Shown here: one piece after another, positions 35,701 to 46,066 of the stretch
Layout of the letters: the number at the start of each line of letters is the position of its first letter
Numbering within the stretch: position 1 is the first letter of the stretch
From: Chrysomallon squamiferum
Taxonomy: Eukaryota > Mollusca > Gastropoda > Neomphalida > Peltospiridae
Length of the DNA: 61,635 nucleotides
Assembly: GCA_012295275.1 (NCBI GenBank)
Contig: CM022677.1
Coordinates: forward strand, 15,096,335-15,157,969
Direction: 5' to 3'
The notes under the pieces: model-generated
Seen by the model: the letters and a program-made list of their open reading frames with translations, nothing else
Databases searched by the model: none
Told to the model about the DNA's origin: nothing
Translations under genes and position numbers: made by a program

Positions 35701-35885
35701 TGAATATATTCAAATATATTTGAGAGGAGAACAAATATAATTAATTTTATATTTTCAATTAAAAATTGCTGTTAGTATTAAAATAATTTGTTCTAATATT
35801 GAACTAAACTTGTTTTAATATAACTGATTCAACAAAATGAAAAATCAACAATAAACTGAAACAAATGTAATATATATTTTTGCAG
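32724..35885. other. Intronic sequence with repeat fragments
   Basis: This is intron 1 of the Ig gene on the plus strand. It holds copies of the GGGTCATTCC repeat and AT-rich DNA. Open frames at 33069-33401 (-), 34862-35050 (-) and 35482-35694 (-) show no family pattern. Confidence 0.45.
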
Positions 35886-36185
35886 GTTTGATGAAATTAA
35901 CAGAAAATGGTCCAGCTATTTTTAAAGACAGCTACACATTCCAGTGTTCTGTATCAGAAAACATCACTGAACCTATGTCATTTATGAGGGGAGAAGATGC
36001 TTTATGTTCAGTCCTGCCAAACTGTGTTCAATCCCTTGATTCTAATGATTACATTTGTAAATGTGCTGGTGACACTCCTAATCTTTTCGATCTGACAATA
36101 AACAGTGTCCGAATTGAAGATGACGGTAATTGGAAATGCACTTACGATAGAAATGCCAGTAACGTTTTTTATCTAAAAGTTTTGA
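35886..36185 (+). CDS. Ig-domain exon 1 of the Ig-superfamily gene
   Basis: Exactly 300 bases, phase 1 to phase 1. It reads LMKLTENGPAIFKDSYTFQC ... VRIEDDGNWKCTYDRNA. The Ig cysteines are FQC (strand B) and WKC (strand F, after DDG). Extra cysteines (LCSVLPNC, CKCAGD) could form additional disulfides. Acceptor TTTTTGCAG, donor TTGA|GTAAGT. An extracellular ligand-binding role is inferred from the family only. Confidence 0.82.
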
Positions 36186-38005
36186 GTAAGTTATATTTTA
36201 TTTATTTTTAATGTTTTTCTTTGTTCTAGCTACTACTACTTGTGCTTTTAATACAACAGTTATTCCAGTAAAAAATTATATTGTAACGAATATGTAATAC
36301 AATCAGCAAAGATAAAATATTTTTCTATTTTAATTTTTTTCATTCAGTTATTAAATTTCTTACACAAAAATCATTATGGAATTCTAATCTGATATATAAT
36401 CATTAAAGGATCATAATATTTTTTCTTCGGTATAATGTTCAATCTGTGAAAGTTTATAGTAATTTATACTGTGCAAGAAAATGATTAACAGTGATAAAAT
36501 TCTTATTAAAAGATATTTAGTTAGATTTTGTTTTGTTTTTTAATATTTTCTGAATTTTTAAAGTTTTACTGAGGAAATGTTACAATGGTCTGGGATGTGC
36601 TTTCCATAAGAATTGCATGCTGAAAGTGATATTGTCTTTGATTTGAGTTCATTGGGTATAAACTAAACAAAATTTGTTAGACACATAAGGTCAAAAATCC
36701 ACCATCATTCACAGAAGATGCAGAAAGCAGCATATCTGGTCTACATTATTAAGAAACAAGAGTTAATTTCTGGCACAAAGTTAGGAACTTTGCCCATTAG
36801 TTTACTTATTTTGTAAAATACCTTGTCAAGCTGAAATAAGTGAAAACTTCAAGCATTTATTTACACCCTAGTTAAACGAAATGAATACAGTGTGTGTGAT
36901 GTTAATCATATTTGTCTACCCCAATATATTTTGTGTTAAGAATCGTGTTCCGTTTGTGTTATATAAATTTGTTTTAAAAGGTCATTTGAAAAATAAAGAA
37001 TGATGTTCATAAATATTATGGTGGTGGTGTTTGTGTCTCTTTATTTTGTACCATGTTTAATCATAGTAAAGTTCAGATTACTGTTTGGGTCATTCCATGT
37101 CAAATCAACCCCAAATTTTTTTTTTTTTTTTTAAACCCGACCGTTTCAGATTTTTATGAAACTTGGTATACTTGTTGACTGGGATCCCACAGCACCAAAT
37201 CTGAATTATTGGCCGAATCGGATCAGTGGTGTGGGATATATGGCCCACCGAATTTTGAGATTTTTGGCAAAAATGGGCGTGACCACCAACCTTAGAACCC
37301 TCATTGATGCCTGGTGGATTTGCTGTTGTTGTTTTCTGTTTTTGGCTATGCTAGAACAGTTGAATATCTGTGATTCATAGGTCACAATTAAACATGATCC
37401 ATAGTAATCTGGCTATTTGTCTAGAGGTAATATTTCTTTCAGTTTAGAGGCTGTTTTAGTTCTTTGTTGGCCAGGTTAATGTAATTTGCTTTTAAATAAA
37501 CCAGCCACGTCTTTGCATGTTTCCACTGTGTGCAGAGCTTCTCACATTTGCTGTTGTAACTCGTTCTTCTGAATAACATATAACCAGGTACTCTGCATAT
37601 ATTGCACCCATGAATCCACTGTGGGATATCCTTTAATATATCCTTACTATAAAATGATAAAGAGAATTAGTCTGAGAACACCATGTGGTACAGACATTTG
37701 TTTTTCTATATTTCGGTATTTTGAACATGTGCAGTGTTAACTCAGATTTAACTCCAGTCTTTGTCAAAAGCTTTTTCTAGACAGCAAATGTAGGATTTGT
37801 TCTTTTAAATTTTTTTCTTTGAATGCATCCTTAATCTCTTGTCATATGGAGGTGATCTGATCTTTAGTGGATCCTTTTTATCACCTTTCCTACAGAGCGT
37901 TTTAAATTGATGGTGCTGAAGTGGTTTTAATTTATACTTTCCTATTTTGTGGATTCATATAGTGTGGATTTTCTCTCAGATTGTGCTACAGAGCTATTGT
38001 CTCAG
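36186..38005. other. Intron with repeat copy
   Basis: AT-rich DNA holding one long copy of the GGGTCATTCC repeat (37087-37305). The plus-strand open frame through 37156-37380 is a reading of that repeat, not a gene. Confidence 0.5.
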
Positions 38006-38187
38006 CTTGCACTGAAGATCTCTCCAGCATTTGTGAAAGGGATGGAGGGAATTGGTGTAGCTGGTGCAAGTTAAATGATGGGATGGTACAAAAATGTCCA
38101 GGTTACACATGCTTTGAACAATGTTCAAACTACTTGTTTGTCAAAAATACGCCTATAAATAATGGCATCAAAAACATTAACTATTAA
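38006..38187 (+). CDS. Possible small cysteine-rich exon
   Basis: After acceptor-like GTCTCAG (38004-38005), or CTCTCAG at 37980, the frame reads ACTEDLSSICERDGGNWCSW, CKLNDGMVQKCPGYTCFEQC, SNYLFVK and ends at TAA 38185-38187. Eight cysteines in about 40 residues, with a GGNWCSWC core, look like a small disulfide-bonded extracellular module. No family is recognised and no donor is seen. It could be an alternative last exon of the Ig gene or a relic. Confidence 0.35.
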
Positions 38188-38812
38188 CAAGTTTGTTTTA
38201 TTTGCAATTAAATAAAATCAAAGTCTCTATTAAATTTATTATACAAAGTGAAGTTCACTAATAAAACAGGTAGCACTGCCGATGAATGGCGGGCAAACTC
38301 GTCATAAGCTGTAAGTGATGGCGGCCCCACCCTCTCTTATAGTATGTTGTGAGACCTCTGTATAATCCATTTCCATTTTTTCCTAAAGTCGTCTTAAATG
38401 CTTCTTTCTGCCAAAAGCGAAGGTGTTGCCCATTTTTGTCATATGTCTACTTCATTGAAACAGGGATTTTTTATTTGATTATTTTTCTTTTTTAATATGT
38501 TTTTAAATATTTATTCTGTGTCAAATCACCCAATGGGTTAAACCCGACCATCTCCAATTTTTATGAAACTTGGTATACACGTGTGCATTATTTAAATATA
38601 TATTGCAAAAATAAAACAAAAAAGATGACACCTCTGCAACTTTTATATGTTTTAGTTAACATATGGGAGATTAACTTATCAAGGAATCGCTTTATTTCTT
38701 TCTTTTTTGCAAAAAAAAAAGCTTTTAAAAGAAGTTTATACTACGTTGACTGTTTTAGTTCCACACTGAGTAATATGCTTATTAACATAGATAAAGTTAC
38801 AGCTTAATGCTT

Positions 38813-38874
<62 letters not shown>

Positions 38875-40698
38875 GAGATAAATGCAAGTCTGCTGCTTTA
38901 TTATACTGTAAAACCTTTTATAAATAATTTTTAACTGTTTTGAATATAAGAACTTCCATGACAGATTAAAATATACTAACTAAAATTGTGAAAAACCTTG
39001 AAACAAATTTATTTTCTCTTTCATTCTTTCTTTTATTCTTCACTAGATAATAATAATAATAATAACAATAACAATAACAATAACAATAATAATAAAAATA
39101 AAATAAAAATAATTCCTCATGTAAAAGCTGGTAATGTATTTTCCAAACTCTATCAGGTGCCAGTGTTCTGACTGTTGTTGTTGTTCTTTAGCTGTTGGAT
39201 TCTCAAAGGCTTGGCATAACCCTTTGTATATAAGTACTGATTCATTTCATATTGGGATGTCACATCTCCTATATTGTCTCTAACTGGTCACATCTACAGA
39301 TGACAAACCAACGAGTCACATTTATCAGTGATAAATGTCAATTGTTCTGTCAAACTGAATTATTTTGGTGGTTCTGATTAGCAAGTCATGATTTTGACAG
39401 ATATACAAGATAAATAAAGATAATCATAAAGTCGAGAAAAAACAATTCTGAGTAGGGTGAATATACTTTAGAGCATGGACAGTCAAACTTCTCTTATGTT
39501 GTTTCTAACATTTTGCAGAATGGATTGTTGTTATTGTAGGAGATCCTTATCATACTCTTTTCAGAAACAAATATTAAAGATAAATGTAGTACAGCATTAT
39601 ACAGGTGTGTTAAAAAAATTATTTCTAGAAAATGTCCTATTTCATTGGGTTGAGCCTTCAGAAACAAACAAAATGAGACCAACATTTTTGAAATATCTTG
39701 AAAATTGAAGGAGTTGAGGCAATTTCAAATGCTGGAAAATGTACAATTTTTTTTATTTTTGTTTTATTATGTCAAGTGGCCAAATACCGTGATCCTGAAT
39801 AAAAAAAAAAAAAAACCTGATAAAAAATGCCTATGCCTTAAAAACGGATAAAAGAGAAGTGTTAACAATTCTTGACATGTCTTCATTCCCTCAGATGGTG
39901 ACGTCCATTACCATAACAAAGAATTGCGTTCAACACCATTTGCAGTCGAGCAAACCATGTTCGCAATTACAAATTTCAATAAATGATCTATTGAAAGCGT
40001 ATGTGTTTTTAAAAAAATAGTTCATCTTCTAAGCCTACTTATGTAAGGCAAATTAAATACTTTTTTCACAAGAATATTGGAGATACTTGTGGTTAATAGA
40101 AATTAAATTTTTGAAAGCGAACATGCGTGGAAATGTTTAGGACATCATCAAAAAAGATTTATTCTCAGAAATCTATAAGCTGTCATCAGGCCATTTTCTG
40201 AGTTTCCTCTCCCCATCTCCTACTACCGAGAATGATGTTATCAGTGATCATCCGAAAAGCAGAGATACTTGAAAGTGCATAATTGCTACATTATAAATAT
40301 CTGTCTTCTTTTTGCTTAACATTAAGACTTTTGAACCACAATGTATATTTTAAATTTTGTTCTTAATACTTCACAGATACTAACATAATTATGCATCTGA
40401 GGGTAAAAGATTTTCACAAAGTGACACTAAGTGACACAAAGTGATAATAAACTCAATATTTTGTGAAACTCACAATGTGAAAATAATTATTATAGGTACC
40501 ACTTCAGCAATTGGTGTTTTGTTACACAACCCTATTACTAATATTAATAAATAAAATACAATGAAATAAATATATAAAATAATAATAATAATAATTTTTT
40601 TTTTTTTTTTTTTTCGATCTAATTGTCTTTCTATTTGGAACTAAAAATTAGTACTTATTACTTTTCAAGATTTCTATCTTTATTGTTTTATTTTCAAG
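38188..40698. other. Intronic sequence with microsatellites
   Basis: It contains a (CA)n run (38819-38872), an AAT/AAC array (39045-39115) and poly-T (40594-40614) just before the Ig2 exon. The open frames 39475-39708 (+) and 39494-39685 (-) show nothing recognisable. Confidence 0.5.
38819..38872. repeat. (CA)n microsatellite
   Basis: About 27 uninterrupted CA units within the intron of the Ig gene. Confidence 0.97.
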
Positions 40699-40998
40699 TT
40701 CCTTTGGAGAAAATTACTATAACAACTGAATCAATGCCAATAAAGCCAGGAATTCCTACACAAATACATTGTTCAACCAACCCTTGCCGTCCAGAACCTG
40801 TAATCATATGGTTTTTAGATAGTACAGAGATAACAGACGGCATTACCAGCTCCACTGAGACAATTGCTGACTCTGGTACTATAGCAAGAAGCAGTTTAAA
40901 TATAACATTTACTACAAAAGATAATGGGAGAGTTTTGAAGTGTACAGTTTCTGCTGGTGTATTTCTTACGTCATCTAATATCACTCTCAATATCCAAG
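40699..40998 (+). CDS. Ig-domain exon 2 of the Ig-superfamily gene
   Basis: Again 300 bases, phase 1 to phase 1, joined to Ig1 as ...KVL-I-PLEKITITTES. It reads KPGIPTQIHCSTNPCRPEPV, IIWFLDSTEITDG, SSLNITFTTKDNGRVLKCTV, SAGVFLTSSNITLNIQ. Ig landmarks: IHC (B), W (C), DNGRVLKC (F). NIT sites suggest N-glycosylation. Acceptor TTTTCAAG, donor CCAAG|GTAGGT. The next exon would lie beyond the assembly gap; no transmembrane segment is seen in the window. Confidence 0.85.
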
Positions 40999-41055
40999 GT
41001 AGGTTTCATTCACATTAATACATACTAATCTAGTACAAATTAGTATTATTATTAT

Positions 41056-41255
41056 NNNNNNNNNNNNNNNNNNNNNNNNNNNNNNNNNNNNNNNNNNNNN
41101 NNNNNNNNNNNNNNNNNNNNNNNNNNNNNNNNNNNNNNNNNNNNNNNNNNNNNNNNNNNNNNNNNNNNNNNNNNNNNNNNNNNNNNNNNNNNNNNNNNNN
41201 NNNNNNNNNNNNNNNNNNNNNNNNNNNNNNNNNNNNNNNNNNNNNNNNNNNNNNN
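41056..41255. other. Assembly gap (200 N)
   Basis: Exactly 200 N, which suggests a placeholder rather than a measured gap. It interrupts the Ig-superfamily gene 57 bases after the donor of its second Ig exon, and an ATT run abuts it on the left. Confidence 1.
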
Positions 41256-42416
41256 ACAAATTATTTGAGTGTTTATTTGTGTGTTAAATATTTTTTTATA
41301 AATAATTTTATTAATATTTTATAGCATCATCTACATATAAAATAACCTGGTCATGTATTTCTTAAATTTGTATTCATCTTTATTTATTTTTAGTGTTAAC
41401 ATAGAGCGATACAGGTATTTAGCTTAAATAATATGAAAGCATTTAGGGACCCACCCATTATAAAGTTTAATATGTTTAATAATTATAGAGCAAGTCAGCA
41501 ATTTAACCTAAATCTTTAAAAATAATAAATCATAAATAAACTGACTGAAAACAACCTGTCAAACAAAATTAGCATATTTTCTTTTAATAGTTTTATTAGT
41601 TTATTTCAACAACAAAAAAAAAAAAAAATAATAATAATAAATAAAAAATAAAATAAAAAATAAAAAAATAAATAATAACAATAACAATAATAATAATTTT
41701 AAATTCTCTGTGACTTGTGTGGTGTTTCCTTTGGTGTGTGCTACACAAGTCAATTTATTTTAAAACACATTTAATTACTGGCCACTCAAAATTTGCTGAT
41801 ACATCATGACGTTGTTTATGTTGTTCACATTAGTACAACCACTGGTGAATGTTATTATTAATCGAGTGTCGTTATTTGAAAAAATTATAAATAAATAAAT
41901 AAATAAATATTGTTCTCAACTAATATGGCTGCCATCAGTTGTCTATGACTTTTAAATTATAATTAAATAAAACGAAAAAAATCCAAACACATTAATATTT
42001 ATAATAATAAATAGTAATACCTGTCTCCTTCACAAAATGAAATACTTTAAACAACTTTTTAAATGCGATTACACCAATTCTGTAGAAAGTTCTTCGAACA
42101 TTAAATAATAAAGTAAATCCGTAAAGACCGACAATTATCCCGCATTTTTCTGCATATACAATCCCCCCCAAAAAATAAAAAAATAAAAACAAAATTAAAA
42201 TAATGTTCAAAACAAATAAAATAAAATAAAGGAACATCACAACCTTTATTAAAATATATTTATTTTATTTATTTATTTATATTTTTTTTTATCTTATTAT
42301 TAGCCAATCGTTGACTTCAAATAAACGGTGTTTTTAATTTTTTTTTTCCCCCTACTTTTTCTTTCTTCTTCTTATTTATATTAATGCACCGATTTCTAGT
42401 AATGTCTCCGTCGTTC
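41256..42416. other. AT-rich stretch after the gap
   Basis: A-rich and AAT/AAAT low complexity (41610-41700, 41885-41910, 42165-42290). No further Ig exon is recognised. Confidence 0.5.
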
Positions 42417-43003
42417 CAGTATTAACGTCTTGGTTAATATCACACGTCACTGTACAGTATTTCTTTACTTAATACTACTAATATCACGTCACAGTTTTTA
42501 TTTACTGTACATATTTATTTTGCTTAATTTCTGCTACTATTACGTTACGGTTCAGTATTTATTTACTTAATACTGCTACTATCACGTTACTATACAGTGT
42601 TTATTTAGTTAACGCTGCAAATATCATGTTCGTGTACAGTATTTATTTACTTAATACTGCTAATATAACGTTACTGTACAGTATTTATTTACTTAACACT
42701 GCTAATGTCACGTTACAGTACAGTATTTATTTACATAATACTGATAATGTCACCTTACTGTACAGTATTTATTTACTTAATACCGCTAGTATCGCGTTAC
42801 TGTACAGTATTGATTTATTTAACGCTCCTAACATCACGTTACTGTACAGTTCTTTTTTTTACTACTGCTAATATCACTTTACTGCACAGTATTTATTTAC
42901 TTATCTCTGATAATATCACATTACTGTACAATAGTTATTTAGTTAATGCTGCTCATATCACGTGACTGTACAGTATTTATTTACTTAATGCTGCTAATAT
43001 CAC
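42417..43003. repeat. 42-bp minisatellite with a perfect palindrome
   Basis: About 14 imperfect units with consensus TACTGTACAGTATTTATTTA, CTTAATACTGCTAATATCAC, GT. The word TACTGTACAGTA is its own reverse complement and occurs in many units. Because 42 is a multiple of three, two frames stay open for about 80 codons and give a 14-residue repeat (YSIYLLNTANITLL); I regard these as incidental. Confidence 0.92.
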
Positions 43004-43409
43004 GAAGAATAGAAATGAAATAAAGTGTAATGATTCTGGATAAAATCATTTTGTATCAATTAAAACTGACATTTATTCAAACATCTTCATAAAATAAAAT
43101 AAAAAAAATAAAAAATGTGGAATAACATAATAAAAAATAGAAATGTCATAAAATGTCTTAACATGGCGAGTTTGCATAAACGATTAAGAAGTAGCGACAT
43201 CTAATTTGTATGTTTTTTGAAGAAGAAACAGAACAACTGCAGACAACACTTCAAAATCTTCATAACTTAAGAAGTGCGCCACTTCTAAATGACAGCTGTA
43301 ATGCACATTTTAATCTGTTATTTTATTTGTTTTCTCGAGGAGTGTTTTTGTTTTCTTTTTTGTCTGTATGTTATTTTATTCTGACATAAACAAATTATTA
43401 ATATAAGAA

Positions 43410-44222
43410 ATTCGTGAACATCTTCCAAGTTACGAAGATTTATAAGGGGCCGCTGCAGCTCTGTTTCGACTTCAAGACACGTACAAATTAGCGACAAGAT
43501 TAGCAGACGGTTTTATATATGAACGATATATACAGAGATTATCAGCAGAAGACTGTTATCAATTAAGTCGCCTTGCATACAAAATGAAAAAATACAAATA
43601 TGTGCATATCTGGATGACGATAAGTCTCGAAAAAGTAAGAACAGAAAAATTTCAGAACGTATCTCGGTTAGAACTTCATGACTTTGACATACACGGTAGA
43701 GAATAATCGGGACAGATAGAACACGTTTTAGATTTGACAAATGAACAGTTAATGTTAGCTCGTGGACTAGAACGTGTTCCGAACAGAAGAAAAAAGTATT
43801 CAAGTATATCAAAGCTTAGGAAAGAAAAGAGAAAAAATGCCAGAGTTAAAGAAAAAACAACTTTCGATGCTCTCTGTCGTGGTGAAGACGTTATTAAAGT
43901 ACGACAGCGACATCGTTTGAAATGTCGCTATCATTACAACAACAAAAATCCGCTTTTAATTGTTAAGCCTGATAAAGAAGAGATTCTGCATTTCTCACCG
44001 AAAATTGTTCTCTATCATGATTTTATCAGTGATGCTGAAATTGAAGACATTAAAACAGTTTCTATGCCACATTTAGAAACATCTGAAATCAGTTGTTATC
44101 AAAAGCAGCTTTTGCAGTTAATGTTAAACTTGGAGGTCATGATAGAGAAAGAAAAAAAAATTAAAACTGATAGACCATTAACATTTGTAATACAAAAATA
44201 TTCCACTTTTATGTTATTTTAG
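43410..44222 (+). pseudogene. Intronless copy of a collagen prolyl 4-hydroxylase alpha subunit
   Basis: The alpha subunit hydroxylates proline in collagen in the endoplasmic reticulum. The frame contains GAAAALFRLQDTYKL, LSAEDCYQLSRLAYK, a TPR-like peptide-binding part (IEHVLDLTNEQLMLA, GLERVPNRRKKYSS), then DALCRGED, LKCRYHYNNKNPLL and SPKIVLYHDFISDAEIEDI, matching the N-terminal and substrate-binding domains up to the start of the catalytic domain in family order. There are no introns over about 230 codons, with in-frame stops before GAAAA (43443-43445) and at about 43707. The catalytic 2-oxoglutarate/iron domain (HxD...H) is missing; homology ends near 44080. It looks like a truncated processed pseudogene. 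Confidence 0.82.
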
Positions 44223-44479
44223 TCTTTAGAAATCTGCACTCTGTCTAAAACGGTATATCACGTTGGTCTCAATGAATCATCCGGTTTTGACAGTGTCCAC
44301 TGTATTTATTTTTATTGTTTATATTTTAGTTATTTATCTTTACAATAATCTCTTACGTCTACAAATCGTGCTGGGGATGGGTATTGAAATTACTTCTTAA
44401 TTTTATTACACTGTATAAAAATTATCATATAAGTCATATTTATTTTTAATCTTCGCTGAATTTATCTATCGATAACAAA

Positions 44480-44790
44480 ATAAGACGCAAGTTTTATAAT
44501 GTCTGTATTATTTAAATGAGAAATTAAAATTAGAGATTATCAGTTATATTACTAAATAAACATTGAATTTCATTCTAGATTAACTTACCTTTCTCACTGT
44601 TTTAAAAAAAATAATCTGACATATTCTTAATTACATTATTTGAAAAATTTGAATTTTAGATTAATCATGTAATTTCATGTAGGGAGAGATGTAAATTGTG
44701 TCACGGAATGTCATGTTACTGCGGTCATAAAACAAAGTATCACATTGTGACACTGAAAGGTGCACAGTATTCATCTAGCACTTCACTTAA
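44480..44790. repeat. Outer block of the segmental duplication, right copy
   Basis: Partner of 2956-3301, same orientation, with a 33-base deletion relative to it after GGTGCACAG. It lies 258 bases downstream of the prolyl hydroxylase pseudogene, which has no copy near the left block. Confidence 0.8.
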
Positions 44791-46066
44791 CTTATTATTA
44801 AAGACCATAATTTTTCAGTATATAAGATTAATAACATTAATATAACATTAATATTAATGTTGAAAGCAGATTTTCATATTTAGATGTAAAGCGGAGATAT
44901 TAAGCTTCTATCTTACGTTAACTTTACAAAATTAAACAAAATATAAATACTACTGTATGTGTGTGTGTGTGTCTTCATATCCAAATGTAAAATTATCCTA
45001 TTTAAATTTATTTTGTAAATATGAATGTGTAAGAAAAATACCTTTTGTAAACTGCGAATGTGAAAAAAGGACTCAATATTTTTATTGAAATGTACGCAAA
45101 CTGATAAAAACATGTTCCTTATATCAATTCAGGTCTTTTGTTTTATGATTTACAGTCAGCGATCAAGTGGGTTAAGAGAATTTACATTATCCTCACTTGA
45201 AGAAATCACAATTGTTTTCACACGAGTGTTTACAATAATCATGTTCTATGAAAAGGGATATATTTTCAGAGATAGGTTTGATGCTGAAGTGTGCACTTGT
45301 TTAACCAACACAGCATGTTTTTCTGGGACTACCGAGTTCAAGATTAATAAACTGTAATGAAAATTATAAACAACATTCACAAATTTCTTCACTGGAATAT
45401 TTTGATTACTGTTACGGAAATGTGTTCAAAGTTTTTGGTAGAGATGTTTATTGTATTCGTAACAGTTCATTCAAATGTATCTTAAAACTGCATTAATAAT
45501 GAAAAATAGTAATAAAAGTAAATAATAATAATAATAGCAATAACAATAATTAAAAACAATAAGAATAATATAAAACCATCAACAACAACAACAACAATAA
45601 TAATCCTAGGAAAAATATACTGATGGCATAACCCCCCCCCCCACAAATGGAGTGAGGAAGACGATCAAAGAGGAAAAAACATGTATAAGTGAAACAAAAA
45701 CATGAGAACAAAAAGAAAAAGTATAAAAAAAACCAATGACATTCTGGCTTTTGCACGAGACACTACATAAACTGACACATTTTCTCACAGTCAGTAATTA
45801 ATCATTCTGCAATAGTAACGCAAAAAAATATTTTAATAGTGAGTGCTATCATCCAAATATTGAATAACAGGCTTTGAGATCAAATCCCGGATTAGCCATT
45901 AAGTTAGAATACACCAAACCCATTAGCTAACCACCTCATCTTAAAATTAAAATATCCCATAAAACAGTACAATTTGATTAATAAAGAAAAGATAATTATC
46001 AAATAAAATCAAGTAAAAATGTAATGAATTACGGGCACAGGTATACTACAAATTAGTTCTGTTGTC
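44791..46066. other. Stretch without a recognised gene
   Basis: It replaces, in the right copy, the 3302-4930 segment of the left copy; the two do not align by eye. It includes a TG run (44958-44972), AAT/AAC arrays (45515-45602) and a run of C (45631-45641). The open frame 45085-45357 (+) has no recognised pattern. Confidence 0.45.

Larger units (their letters stand above)
31829..38582. repeat. Scattered copies of a TGGGTCATTCCATGTCAAAT repeat
   Basis: One interspersed family is present at least six times: 31829-31860 (+, head), 32262-32425 (-, tail), 33040-33085 (+, head), 33604-33840 (+, nearly full), 37087-37305 (+) and 38509-38582 (+, head). Order of modules: GGGTCATTCC...AAATCACCC, then TTTTTATGAAACTTGGTATA, GACTGGGATCCCACAGCA, a GGCCCACCGAATTTTGAG part, GGGCGTGACCACCAACC and a final GGGCCAATC...GGCAATATGA. 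No obvious coding capacity. Confidence 0.85.

Noticed and set aside
37156-37380. Plus-strand frame of 74 codons
   Set aside because: It lies inside a copy of the GGGTCATTCC interspersed repeat, and other copies do not keep the frame open.
42626-42965. Repeat-encoded peptides with 14-residue periodicity
   Set aside because: They arise because the 42-bp unit is a multiple of three. Two overlapping frames are equally open and neither has support for expression.
45846-45960. Possible tRNA-derived SINE (GATCAAATCCCGG resembles a B box)
   Set aside because: No A box at the right distance, no second copy in the window and no terminal tail.
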